Notes: generated by a model not told the origin, from the sequence alone. A DNA stretch of 64,000 nucleotides from Branchiostoma floridae (GCF_000003815.2 NC_049984.1:13708550-13772549); one strand, 5' to 3'. Shown: positions 48,611-60,179, numbered from the stretch's first letter. Made by a program: numbers and translations.

Positions 48611-49015
48611 TAAATTCTCAAGTGCTGAAGTCAAACAATAGCTGCTGATACAAAAATCTATGGTGATACAATGTTTGAAAAAACGTACCATTTCGCACAA
48701 ATCACTAATTTTTTCTAGATTTGGGTGCTATGCTGAAGTTTGGTACACCGAAGCCAATACATTTATGTCCATCCAAACACAGTGACTACATCAAAAGTGA
48801 TGCTGATGTCAAACCTTGAAGCAGTGTAATCATATTATGTATCACAAAATCAAAGTATTTTGAAGTTCTTCTTTGTGAGCCTCAGCAAAAACACTTTGTA
48901 AGTTGCAACTTTGTTTGAGTAAATGCTATGGACCTAAACAAGTTTTAACTAAAAGTTTTAGTCTTAGAATTCCAGGTTTTCCTGGGTCATGTAAAGTACC
49001 AATTTGTATCAATCC
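48611..49015. other. AT-rich non-coding
   Basis: Nothing recognised apart from an ATCAAAG core near 48848. Confidence 0.5.
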
Positions 49016-49017
49016 TC

Positions 49018-49325
49018 TGCTGTAGGATTTCCGGCTCCCGCACGCTGCCATGATTAGAATGCCACAAATCAGCACGCCGCTATCTGCTGACCAGGGAAGC
49101 CTGCCCCCAGTTCATTCACCAGCATTCCCTCTGTGCACAATTACTGCGATGAGGAATGCCACTGGGCTCTATTAGTAAGAACAAATTCCTCTAAAAACCT
49201 TGGTGGTATTCCCTGGGCAGCACGGCTGATAAAGAAAACACTGTCCCACCACCTGAGATAAAACAACATGGAGTAAGCCCATTAATCCATCACCACACTG
49301 GATTATCACATCTTTTCATGTCTTC
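49018..49325. promoter_or_regulatory. CNE-like island with repeated GAATGCCA(C) words
   Basis: AGAATGCCAC (about 49056), AGCATTCCC (about 49121) and GGAATGCCAC (about 49153) lie within 100 bp. They contain GGAATG/CATTCC-type cores recognised by TEAD proteins, and a GTATTCCC word (about 49206) follows. The region is complex, CpG-containing and free of open frames. TEAD binding is inference. Confidence 0.4.
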
Positions 49326-50390
49326 GACAGTCTTTTTCTGCAGGGATTTAGAACTTTAAAGCTGACAGAGTACTTTTTTCAATACAGCAATTTTAGTCAA
49401 CATTGGCATCCTTCTCTGTCACCCTATCAACAAAACGTATTAGTTTGGAATTCTCCAATTCTTTCCTCTTTTTAAAGTATTATTAATATAACATTATTTA
49501 GTATGTAACGTACACTTAGTTTTTAATTCATTCTGCTTAGAAACAGCAATCGACAGGCTTCCAGAAAAAAAGAAATTGTTACAGGAGAACTTGTCAAAGG
49601 CAACAATTCTCAATTCATTGATCCACAAAGAAAAAGGTACTAAAACTACTAACAGCTATTGTAAGTTATGATCTACCAGTATGCTTTAAATCTTAACTTG
49701 AGCAATTCCTGCATAATGTAAGCAGTAAAACAGACAAACACAAACCAATTACATAGCATCACTTTGCAAACTTTTTATATGTTTATTGAGATATGCTGGC
49801 TTCCAGATCTGTACATGATAATGACTAGACAACGATTGCACATCTATGCTTATGATACATTTGATTTATCAGGTGGACAGAATACATTTTATCCAGTGTC
49901 TAGACAGTGCAGTGAACATGTACTATCCAAAATAATAGGAAATACAATATTTTGATGCCAGGTTGATACCCAAGAGGAATGTGATGTGGAATGAATCTTT
50001 ACATTTTAAAACGTTTTATGCAAATGTGAAGATTCAAGCAGCACACCATCAGATTACACCATACTGATAATACTTTGACCTTGTAACGTGTAATAATTAT
50101 TTTACAGTCTTAATAGAATAAAGTGTTAGCAATGCTTGAAGTCACAAATTCAGGCCACAGAAGAACGTCACTTGCTGATGACTTGCATATATTTTTTTCC
50201 AAGCTGGGATAGAAATACTTTCTTTCACGTCAATGAAAGTTGTTTGCCATCGTAAGCTTCTAGCATGCTCTTCAGTTTAACACATTCTTCTGACAGCCAA
50301 TGCAATGGGAGTGAAATCTTGTTTTTTTTAGCAACAAACAGTGAACAGCAATCACCATCCTGTCATCAGCATTGATCGGTAACTCTAAGG
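49326..50390. other. AT-rich non-coding
   Basis: Nothing recognised. Confidence 0.5.
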
Positions 50391-50394
50391 TTAA

Positions 50395-50665
50395 GTGAAA
50401 ATTCCTCAAGGTTCCACACCAGCGAATGATACTCAAGTAGCAGTGATGCGAAAAACTCCAATTAATGAGCTAATCAAGCTTGCCTGGGCTCTCTTTAATT
50501 GCCTCTCAAGACGTGTTGAGATCTTGTTAAGATGACATTAATTTCTGACACTGTGTCAGGTCCCATGAGTCAGGGATGTCCCTGGAGATACTGTAGGCAG
50601 TATAACGAGTTCACCTGTGTTCATCATGTGAATTCTCCATGGTGACAATGATTTCTGGAGTGATC
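50395..50665. promoter_or_regulatory. CNE-like island
   Basis: Contains CTCCAATTAATGAGCTAATC (about 50457-50476), CTTTAATTGCC and GACATTAATTTC, giving four TAAT/ATTA cores in about 80 bp and then GTGTCAGGTCCC. This packing is typical of homeodomain-responsive conserved elements. No alignment was possible. Confidence 0.4.
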
Positions 50666-51185
50666 TAAAACTCTAGGTGATCAGTCTGAGGCACCAATCC
50701 TAAAGTGACAGCTGCGTATGTACTGGTGAATAATTCCCAGTGGAATACAGTACATTTAACATTTGGCCTTTCACAGAGCTTCAAGCATGTTCCTAGATTT
50801 GGTTTTAGACATACAGTACATTCAAATGTGTTTTCTGCCTTCAGCAACAGAAGACCAGTATCAAATACATGCCCTTTGATGTACTGAATTATCAACAAGA
50901 TAAAAACTTCAGACGCTGACTGTGACTTTGCTTTAAATAGCAAGGGCTATAAATGGAGAAGACACAATATGAAAACAACCTGTTACAGCACGCCAGCTTA
51001 TACGATGGGCACAAGTTAGACGTTTTCCATTTAATGATGTCAACAAGTTGCCACAGCATTCTTTTTTGACATTGACATTTGTGTTTTAATGATCATTTGG
51101 AGGCTGGAAAAATGCCACTAAGTTTACGTGTACAAATGACAGGTACAAAAATGTAGTTGTCATTCGAATTGCATGTAACAAGTTA
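50666..51185. other. AT-rich non-coding
   Basis: Opposed short frames at 50665-50943 (minus) and 50705-50887 (plus) cover the same stretch. Neither is recognisable. Confidence 0.45.
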
Positions 51186-51189
51186 CATC

Positions 51190-51680
51190 CCCTGCTGCTT
51201 GTGATGAGTTCTGCAGCAACTGTGGGATGGAGTGTTACTTGGAAAGGCTGGACACCTGTTACAACACGATGGCCTAAAACGTGTCATCCTGCAGCACACC
51301 ACAAATAAAAGCACAAGATGAACCCTTGCATGTTTTGAGTCCCTCCTGGCAGTTCAGTTGGGTGCTGATTCCTCCTGGGATGGTGATTAGGACCATTTCC
51401 CATGTTCCCTTTAAGCTGCATGTCACAGACCTCACACTTACGGCCCTCCCCAGGCCCGTCTGCCGGCAGCTGGGGAGTTCTAATAAGTGCTACCTGTGGC
51501 TCACGTTTGACCCCAAGGTGCCAATAAGCACAGCAACCTGTCATCTACGTTTCCCTACCAGGTGGATGATGGGATAGGTACGGCCTGGCGTAAGGTAGAG
51601 AAACCAACGTGCTGTCATAATTGTGTCTCCCTGGCTTATGCAGGGTGTCGGTGTTGGTTGGTTTGTGACCCTCTGTGGAA
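51190..51680. promoter_or_regulatory. CNE-like island
   Basis: GC content rises to near balanced (CCCCAGGCCCGTCTGCCGGC near 51460). Frames of 98 codons (plus, 51281-51577) and 86 codons (minus, 51284-51544) cover the same bases, so at most one could be real. I recognise neither. Confidence 0.35.
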
Positions 51681-53215
51681 CCTCATTATGTGAACTCAAG
51701 TAATTGCCATTTCTCATGACGAGGTTTTCACCTTCAGTGTCAAACTTTGTGTGAGTCCTGAATAGCCTTTACATGTACATGTCTACATTTTGTATGCCTA
51801 AACATCAACAGACAAGCCTTACTGTATTTCTTCATCACAAAAATTAACAAATGTACAGCAAATATCCACCTTTTTTATGATTCATTTCATAACATTTAAG
51901 ATATTAGAATATGACTGGATATTGCAGTTCAAATGTCACCACAACCAATATACAATGAGAAATTGTGGCTAGCTCTATTTGATCTCAGAAGTATGGAAAA
52001 ACCTCAGGGTACTGCAACCAGCTCCGTTCTAATCTTCAGTGTAAGCACCACAACAACTCCTATACACTTTCTCTGTAAGAGAACAAGAGAGCCAACTTCA
52101 CTATCTGACCTACTGTGTACCATCAAAACTTTACACACTCAATGCTGTGCCCAAGAAACAATAATATCTGAATCAAAAGAAGACACTCACACCTGAATTG
52201 TCACAAGTGCATCTACATTTTGTCTATACAGTTACTATAGTTCTACATGGTTAGATCAGCAAGTGATGGACAGCAGTTTTACCTTAGACATGTCATCAGA
52301 CTAGTGTCCTCTTCAGTGAGTCACTTCTAAAGCACGTTAGCTGCAACTGCATGTTGCTCTTGAACTTGTTCATAAGTTCTTCTAGATTTCTGCACAGAAA
52401 AAGAAACAGGGATACAATTGAACATTGAAGACAGCACAACATTGTCTCTATTCTTCACGATTACTGCAATCACTGATATACGAATCAGTTAATACATGTA
52501 CATTACTTGGTATGAGGAAGAGGAAATTATGTTTTCTTCTTAACTTGAGTCTTATTTGAGTCAAAAGTGAAAGCAAAACACATAAAAATACATATATTTT
52601 CAGGTACATCTACAATTGTGTTTAGTATTAAAGGGAAGAAATAAAAAGCAATGAAAGTGAAATATGAGACATCTAATTGACAAGGAGATTAACATACAAG
52701 TAGCAGGCATTTTCACTATATCATAATCATATTCACTGTCTCAGTGGTAAAAAAAGAGAACCTTCAATTCTCACTTTCTGTCTGCTGCACTTTTCACAGG
52801 AGGAACCATTTGCAAGGCATCATGGAAGGATTTACTGGAAGAATACCAGAGAACATGGTAAATTCACACTGCAAGTAATGTCATGGTACAATAGTAGAAT
52901 CTAAAAATGAACAATGTGGACTTAATGGTAACATAACTAAGTGTACATGTATACCGGGGGTAAGGTCCATCCTGGCCATCCTGGTTGGAGGCCTGGCACA
53001 AATGTACTAATCAAGAAGGATTTTGGGAGAGTGCTGTGAAAATGTCAGTACAATGTACAACTCAATCTTTGCTCTATATTATCCTTCTCCTGCCAATAAT
53101 TTGTGAAGTTTTGAGAATTTCTACAATTCTTTCTTGGTTGTCCTTCAATGCATTAAAACTGACCACAAAACAGGAGAGAAAGCCGCAAAAACAGCCCTTT
53201 TCATCCAATGTGCAG
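51681..53215. other. AT-rich non-coding
   Basis: Nothing recognised. TACATGTA words lie at 51770-51777, 52493-52500 and 52944-52951. Confidence 0.5.
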
Positions 53216-53219
53216 TAAA

Positions 53220-53700
53220 ACATAACTAGCATGGGAGTCGCGGTAAATCTTGGTAGCACGACTACCAGCTATTGACCATCCCTCCGATAGGTGTCATCAC
53301 ATCTGACCACTTCTGCCGCCATACAGCCCGATTTTACAGCCACTTTGCAAGTGGCCATATTCTTTATGTACGAACTGTTGAACAATTAACATAAAACCAC
53401 TTGACATAACGTTTTATTGCGAGCATCAACTTTACACAGCTACATCGTAGAGCGAGGGAGCATCCTCATATTTTGTATCGTCCAATGGCTACTGTGGGAT
53501 GCTGCAGAAGCACTTGTCAGAAGGCTTGTTAGTTTGTAAATCAAAACTCTATATGTGGCTGCTGAGCTGCTCTGGGTGATGAATTGGTAGAAAATATCAC
53601 TTTGGCAACTTGTTAAGCTGCATATCAAAGCTGACGGCTGAGCTTTGATCTTCCCTTATGAAGTCGTGGCACATCCAAGTCATTAGGTTTTTATTGTGAT
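53220..53700. promoter_or_regulatory. CNE-like island with inverted pair of TCF/LEF-type sites
   Basis: Includes CCCTCCGATAGG, GGCCATATTC, AACGTTTTATTGCGAGC (posterior-Hox-like TTTTATTG) and an inverted repeat ATCAAAGCT (53624-53632) / AGCTTTGAT (53641-53649) with an 8-bp spacer. No credible frame is present. The symmetric TCF/LEF pair is the most specific element here. Confidence 0.4.
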
Positions 53701-54095
53701 GCTAAAGGTTGTGTAGCAATTTGTCAAACAGTTATGGTTGCAACAGTTATTGCTGCTCAAACCACAACTATAGTGCTAATAGGGCTCATATTTCTGCCAT
53801 TCTCATCCCCATATACGAACACTAACGTATAAAGTTTGACTTCAGGGTAAAATACCACAGTGACTGTTTCTAGAATGGCTACATGAAGTACAACTCTTAA
53901 AAGCTGTCATCCATTAATGATGGCTTGTTTTGACTTAACTTGCACTGTGTACAAGCAATCCTAGTGGGTTCATAGGTACCACAAAATAATATGTGATTCA
54001 ACATTTGATATATGATATGAAGACCCGTGGTAACATGTATGATTTACATGTATGATTTATCTGAGCCAATGTCAAGTGTCACAATCAGAATTTCT
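53701..54095. other. AT-rich non-coding
   Basis: Nothing recognised. Confidence 0.5.
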
Positions 54096-54099
54096 TTGG

Positions 54100-54485
54100 T
54101 GAGTTTATTTTTTCCCTTAAAAAGACCATTTCCACCTCCAAAATCATATTTCACGGTTACTGTTACAGTAGATAATTACGCTTTACAGAGGGGTTGTTTA
54201 ATTCCAGATGTCGGGGGATCGTGGATGCTGAAATTGAATCTTTTGTTGGTAAAATAGCCGGAGGCATCAACAAGGAATAAACATTATCTGGGCTGCTTTT
54301 CCTTACTGAGCGGTCGCAGACAAGCCAGGACAGCTCCCCCACCCAAAAATGGCTACAAGGAAATTGACAGATCAAAGAGATCGCACAATAGCACTTTTGC
54401 TTTGAACTGTTAATGGCGAAATCCCAAGAAAAATGTCTGGCATATCTATAATTCTTGATATTTTTGCTCCTCATGAATAAATCTA
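54100..54485. promoter_or_regulatory. CNE-like island
   Basis: Contains GAATCTTTTGTTGG (Sox-like), GAATAAACATTATCTGGGC (forkhead-like TAAACA) and GACAGATCAAAGAGATCGC (TCF/LEF core at 54371-54377). CTTTGAACTGTTAATGG follows. The 103-codon minus frame at 54163-54474 is not recognised. Confidence 0.4.
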
Positions 54486-54589
54486 TTACATTTATACAGT
54501 AATGTGATGAATTTCATAAGCCAAATTTTCCCCTAAAAAGTATTGTTAAATTTCTAAGAACTTCTGATGGAAGAATGTGTTGCATATTC

Positions 54590-55360
54590 TTGCAACATTA
54601 CGCAATACACTCAGCAGCAACAATTAACAGAAATTGCCCCGAGACTCCCAGGTAACCAATAACAATTTACAGAACCTCAGCAAGATAACAGACATTAGTG
54701 GAAGGTTAGCATTACAACAGCCGATATCACAAGGGCTCATTATGGGACATTACAGCATGGAGAGAACAGTATGGGGAAGATCAAAGAAAAGTTGGTAATT
54801 ACACTTTTAATAACGGCACAGCCATGGCATTTCTCAGGGGCAACATTACGGGGCTTTCAGCAAAATGGAAAATGTGGGAATATCATGCCAGGGGGCAGTT
54901 AACACACAAACCGGTTTCATAAACAAATAAAACCATCTGTCGGTAAACTAAAGCATGCAGTATTGGATATGGGTGATGAGAAGATCTACCGTGTCATCAC
55001 GGCGGTGCTTCTGTGATGTGGTAATCGTTTGAAAGGGTGAACAACATGAAATGGAATCTCTAAGAGGGAATGAATATTTGATTGAAACCACTGGCATCAC
55101 AATGGTAGTTATGTTAGCCATGTGTCATTGGTAATGCTAATAAGTACTCTGTCTACTGTGTAATAAAACATCTGTTTTGGATGACATTATGCAGGGATAC
55201 GGTGCAGATCAAAGGAAATGACGTGCCAGGAACTAGTCATTTTTATGAATGATTAATAACAGATTCGTGTGTAGTGCAGAGTGAACACCCGCCTGATCAA
55301 TCATCATCAGCCAGTCTAATGAAATTCCTCCAACTCAAATTGGTCCAAGCAGATGTTTGG
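54590..55360. promoter_or_regulatory. CNE-like island, about 770 bp
   Basis: One of the cleanest islands, with almost no long frame on either strand. Repeated AACAAT/AACAATT words (54617 and 54660 areas, SoxB-like), TCF/LEF cores at 54780-54786 and 55208-55214, GGTAATTACAC, GGTAATGCTAATAAG and ATGAATGATTAATAAC follow one another. The absence of frames combined with high complexity argues for regulatory rather than coding constraint. Confidence 0.5.
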
Positions 55361-55417
55361 CCTTGAGGTTGTCATCTTCACTTTAAGTGGCTTCCCAAAA
55401 CTTTTCTCCAGGTTGGA

Positions 55418-55470
55418 ATTTCTTCTTTCTTCTTTCTTCTTTCTACTTTCTACTTTCTAATTTTCATTTT
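55418..55470 (+). repeat. (TTCTTTC)n / TTTCTAC microsatellite
   Basis: Three TTCTTTC units pass into TTTCTAC units and T-rich sequence. Confidence 0.85.
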
Positions 55471-56455
55471 CTATCATATTCCCTAACCTTTCAATTTGGC
55501 CAAAGCAATACTAAAAAATTTCAGGTAAACCAGAACCATGATTCAAACCTGCTCATAAGCTCACTGGAGTCAGTAATGGGAATATAGAATGGATATGTTT
55601 GAAAATTGATAGATGCTGTGTGATGTGTAGGATTTTGATGTCTTGAATTGAAATTCTATATAATTGTATTTACCTGGACTCTGGGGTCTTGTACAGTGCA
55701 AGAGCATCTTGTAACGCACACAGCTCCAGACGTGCCTACAAAAACATAAAATATCACAAAAAGGTTATTTGATATTTCAGAACTTCACAGAGACACACTT
55801 TTTTCTGCGGAAGAAAGGTTGCCATTAGGGTTGAGGAACAAGACACTCATACTTCTTCTCTCACCTCCACCTTAAAGTGTATACCTTGTCATTTGCCCAA
55901 AATCTTGAGGACCACCCAAATCCAAGGCCCTGGGGCCTGTATGTCTGATGAGAATTGTCAGCATGTGATGCTAATATTCCTGAGCTAAAAGTAAAGTAAG
56001 CTCACTGAAAACATGTGCTGCTTCATGTTCTTGAATGAAAAAACAAAATGATATTCTGTACTTGGGAATGTTGAAAGGTACATGTATACAACCACAATTT
56101 TCTCCTCTAAAAGTACTGAATCAGCTGAAATAAATATGAAGTCCCATCTTCCGAGAGAGTTTTTATGGAAGACATTTGCATGTATGAGCAATGATATTTG
56201 GTTGCCTGCCATATGGCGGATTAGCACATCCACATGTACGCCTATAGGGGTAGGAAACCTGTGTATGTGCTGTATGGGTGGCCGCAGGACTCAGGGTCCT
56301 CATGTCACCCACTCAGTTGGGATTATGTAGCTCTTCAGCCTGACAATTACCCAAAAACCTAAATGACTCATGGAGTAGATAACATTTTGAAATGCTTCTA
56401 AGATAAGCACTGTATACCAGGTTCCCTTGAGATATCTTTAATACAGGATTACGTT
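55471..56455. other. AT-rich non-coding
   Basis: Nothing recognised. Overlapping opposed frames lie at 55985-56233 (minus) and 56082-56330 (plus). A small complex patch lies at about 56210-56300. Confidence 0.45.
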
Positions 56456-56474
56456 CAGGCACACACACACACAG
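56456..56474. repeat. (CA)n microsatellite
   Basis: About eight CA units. Confidence 0.9.
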
Positions 56475-56525
56475 CCTGTTAGGGTATGCTAACAGCTAAG
56501 TCTAACCTACAAATATACAAGGACA

Positions 56526-56737
56526 TACTGTAAATGCAGAAATGTTCGCGGTGGATTAATGTTCACGGTTTTTGCGGTAACCACTTCACCGCGAATTTAA
56601 AACCACCGCGAACATTTTTCTATTATGATATTAGATTGCAGTCTATGGTGTTACCGCGAACTTAAATCCACCGCGAAAAGTCCCTTTTCCCGCTACCGCG
56701 AAATTACATCCCAGCGAACTTAAATACATTTACAGTA
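56526..56737. mobile_element. Complete MITE, 212 bp, TA-bounded, CpG-rich blocks
   Basis: Ends TACTGTAAATG and CATTTACAGTA are perfect inverted repeats bounded by TA. Inside, blocks of the type TTCGCGGTGG, TTACCGCGAACTTAAA and CCACCGCGAA recur about six times in both orientations, so the element folds back on itself. CpGs are intact, which suggests a young copy compared with the degraded relative at 23436-23601. TA targeting suggests mobilisation by a Tc1/mariner-type transposase. No coding sequence is present. Confidence 0.85.
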
Positions 56738-57175
56738 TTCAAGATCTCATGGCTCGGTCAATGCTGCATTTGATACTAGTCTAGATGGAAAGGGCACTGT
56801 GACAGCTTTTATACTTTTTATCATTTTTCCCTTGTAGGTGAATACATAATTTTGTATTTTATGGTGTGCTGTTTTCCTTCTTCTGTCAGTAGCCAATTGG
56901 ATTTTAGGTTAGATATTGGCTGTTGTTGCAAATATGAGCAATTTTTTTTCATCATGTCTGAAAAATTGCAAATATTTAGTTTACATGGCTTTGTGTACCC
57001 CAAAATTTGCACAATTTTGTAATGCACCCTCCAATGATACTTCTTGGTTTGCCTTTTAGTCAACATCAGTTCCAGATTGCAACATTGATAAACTGCTTAC
57101 TTTTTGTAAGTTTGTCAGTTCCATTTTGCACATACAATATATGTACATGCATGTATGTCCCTGCTCCGTGAAACT
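56738..57175. other. AT-rich non-coding
   Basis: Nothing recognised. The 81-codon minus frame at 56821-57066 is in AT-rich sequence with no motif. Confidence 0.5.
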
Positions 57176-57179
57176 TTCA

Positions 57180-57790
57180 ATCTTCTGTCGCCGCTACACT
57201 TCCCCCGACCATTTGTCATCGTGTCATATCATTAAAACTTTTCCACGGAGGAGATGCATTCTGCCATGAATTAAGGAACTGGCCACAAACTTCCCTTTAA
57301 TTGCTCCGCGGAGGAAGAGTGATCGTCCCATGCTTTTATCTCCTGCATCTCTGTCGACGCAAAAGTACCCGATGTGACACCTGTTGTGTGACAGCGGCGG
57401 TATCCCCGTCATTACCACCGGCTCTCCCAGCCTTTTTCCATTCATTGGCACAGAAATCAGCTGGTTTCTAACCACCCTGCCTGATGAATTGTGGACTGGG
57501 ATTAATTTGGATGGGAAGAAACTTATTTATCACAGAAAAGGGATCGATGCTCGCACAGAAAGATTACTGCTGGCAAGGTTGTAGGCGGCAAATTGAAAAT
57601 CTCCCAAACACATTAGTCGAAATGCCTTCCTGAAAAATTCAGATAAGTAGGAATGGGCACATTTCTCTTTCTGTGAAGAAAGTTCTTCATTGATGCCATT
57701 AACATTTGGGATGTCGGCAATGAGGCAAAGATTCCATTAGCAACAAACTAATCTCGATCTTGCTCTGAAAACTTTTCAGACTAATACTTG
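57180..57790. promoter_or_regulatory. CNE-like island
   Basis: Complex sequence with CpGs (CTCCGCGGAGG, a near-palindrome at 57303-57313, and GACAGCGGCGG). ATTAATTTGGATGGG and two similar words, CCACGGAGGAG (57243) and CCGCGGAGGAAG (57306), are also present. Overlapping frames at 57224-57475 (minus) and 57384-57584 (plus) are unrecognised. Confidence 0.4.
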
Positions 57791-58215
57791 CCGCTGGGAC
57801 ATACATGTAGGAATCATTTCAGACATGTCAGACCTACATGTATGTGCAATAGGATGGTTGTCAACATTTACCCCTTTAGTTTACCTGTGTGCGATGGCAA
57901 ATTTCTGACACCTGTACAGTGCTAAACGTTATGTACATACATGTACAGGCTATTGCATTGACCAACAAATTGCTGTATGAAATCTGGTAACATGACAACA
58001 TGTAAAATTTTAGACATTGATGTACGAAAGACTCCAGCTTAACAGTCATTACATAAAATTGTTCAAAACCCCATTACAACAATTTATGGCACTACTATAA
58101 AATTCATGAACATTTTTAATGATGAGAACAAATTCTGTGGTGTTGACAGTAAAGCTAGTTTATCTCTATCAGCCGGGTAACATACATGTATATCTGTTGT
58201 ATTTAAAAAAGACTA
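57791..58215. other. AT-rich non-coding rich in TACATGTA
   Basis: Four TACATGTA palindromes occur within 400 bp (57802, 57835, 57938 and 58183). Nothing else is recognised. Confidence 0.6.
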
Positions 58216-58312
58216 TTTAGGGATATCAAGTAGATGGACAGTGGTTTAAAATTGCAAGATTTTTAAAACATTGTAGTCTGAAACCATCATCCGTCAACTC
58301 GATATCCCTAAA
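58216..58312 (+). ncRNA. Candidate microRNA-like precursor hairpin, 97 nt
   Basis: The 41-nt arms 58216-58256 and 58272-58312 pair with about 34 of 41 positions (including three G-U) and no bulges, leaving a 15-nt AT-rich loop (58257-58271). The base of the stem is TTTAGGGATATC with GATATCCCTAAA, twelve uninterrupted pairs. Length, loop size and even mismatch spacing fit a metazoan pre-miRNA. I recognise no known mature sequence in either arm. A tiny MITE, or an inverted duplication without transcription, is the main alternative. The strand is arbitrary because both strands fold. Confidence 0.35.
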
Positions 58313-58539
58313 AGCCCTGATTTTGAACACAACGGATATAAGTAACCCTTGGATAAAGGTGGTCTTGCGTTGTGTACAAAACTTCCCAGCACTGTGACTT
58401 TGCCCAATTGGAGCACACCTTGAGATGGGACAGGAGTCAAAATAAGGCCTCATTATAAAGTGGTTTGTTTAGGGTGATAGCTCCCTGTTGATTGTCAGTT
58501 GTTATTCCTAACTGCAGAATTAACAGTAATCTACTGACA

Positions 58540-58870
58540 ATGTCTCACAAACTGCAGCATCCTCCTGCTGGAGGAGTGGATGGGATGTCTTATCAGGAAT
58601 ATGCAGTGTGGAACGGACCAATCAGACTGGGGCTGGCAGCTATTTGCTGTGTGAAGTGAGGGATGAAATTACTTGGAGAACCATTGGAAAAGGTCAATTG
58701 ACTGGCAGGTCCAGCTGCCTGCTGCAGTACTGACCCCAGGTTTAACTAATGACTGCTCTGCACTGGACCCAGAAGTACACTGGCCAGGCCAAGCACCCAC
58801 TGACAGAGAACAGAGCCTAACAGGCTGTGTGTGTGCAGTGGAGGATTGGGACATGTCAATCTGATAATTA
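58540..58870 (+). promoter_or_regulatory. CNE-like island with duplicated module, copy 1
   Basis: Contains GAAGTGAGGGATGAAATTAC TTGGAGAAC..TTGGAAAA (58652-58691), matched at 59912-59951, and a following GGCAGGTCCAG...CTGCCTGCTGC segment that resembles the sequence after copy 2. An inverted pair lies at CCTCCTGCTGGAGGAG (58560-58575). Overlapping opposed short frames are not recognised. Confidence 0.45.
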
Positions 58871-59855
58871 TATAGGACTCCATTATAGAGACAGAAAACA
58901 ACCAAATACAATTTAATAGTTTGGGACAGATTAACAAGGATGACAATTTAAAGGACTAGCAGTTTAACAACCTATCAGCATACATGCAGCATTTACATTT
59001 AGTTTTGATGGCATACCGTAGTGGTTGTTTTGTATGACAACAGCTTAATAATATCACAATTTAAATGTGGCTCTGCATAACAAAAAGTGGCTTTTTGATA
59101 ATACGAAAGTTCTGCTGCTTTTGAGGTTGTGCAATGACAACATATTTTACTTTCGATCCTTTTTCTTTACAGGCCAGCAGTATGAAGAAGATTTATGCTT
59201 TGATTGCCTGACTGTACTACAAATTGACTCCAATCGAATCAAAGTGGTGAGCGGACTTGTACCAGGAACAGAGGAAGTCTAGCTCACTTGTTTTGTACTG
59301 GGGCCCACTACTGGTGGTAACTCTCCTGACCAGTAGCATGATGGGAATATTATAGGATCCTGCAGTGAAGAGTAAAATTGCCTCTGCCCTTTTGGATAGG
59401 GGAGGTCAACAATTCAATATGGAAACTGGTCTCAAAAACTTGTTTACAAGTAAAGTTTTGATAGATGAAGTTGGCAACTTGCAATTATAATGGTTAAATA
59501 ATTAAAGAGCATAAAGGTTTGAACCAAAAGTTTGGAAAAAAAAAAGAATAGTAGCTTGACTTTTGGATGCTAAGTCGCAGATTCACACACAGCCCAAACT
59601 ATCCATAAGAGGGTGTTTTATACTAGAGTTATTCTCAAGTTGTGTGAACGGTTTTGGTGAAGTATGTTGCAATTCAAACCAAAGTGTCTATAGAAAAATA
59701 TAATCAAGAAGCCGTACTGCAATCAGAGCTACATGTCCTTTGAACAGTTTCATCATATCTACTAGTTGACAGTCTTCTGGGGACCATTCTTCCTGTTATA
59801 GCTTGATATGGCTTCTAAATGCTCATGAAATAGATATGAAATCATACACCATGTG
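58871..59855. other. AT-rich non-coding
   Basis: Nothing recognised. An ATCAAAG core lies near 59237. Confidence 0.5.
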
Positions 59856-59859
59856 CAAT

Positions 59860-60045
59860 ATTGATCAAATCAATCTGGAAGTTGTCTGGGAGCAGGGCAT
59901 CAAATGCGAGGGGAAGTCAGGGATGAAATTACTTGGAGGAACTGCTGGAAAACATCCAATATGAGATAAAACATCTAACATTCTTCAAGTCGGCAGGTGG
60001 AGAGCGTAATAAGACATCTGCTGCTGGGAACACCTCTTACCAGAG
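59860..60045 (+). repeat. Duplicated module, copy 2
   Basis: Homologous to about 58620-58760. The GAAGTCAGGGATGAAATTAC TTGGAGGAAC core is at 59913-59942, preceded by CAATCTGGAAGTTGTCTGGGAGC (compare CAATCAGACTGGGGCTGG) and followed by GTCGGCAGGTGGAG. The copies are 1.26 kb apart in the same orientation, with unrelated AT-rich sequence between. Confidence 0.55.
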
Positions 60046-60179
60046 AACATATAAAAAGTGAAGGGTCTTAAGTGCATTTACTTTTGTTGTTGATCTTTAC
60101 CAAAAATCTGCTTCTGGCACTAATTAGCATCAACTCCTCACAATAAGATGGCGCTATAGAAACCTTGTCAATGATGTCC

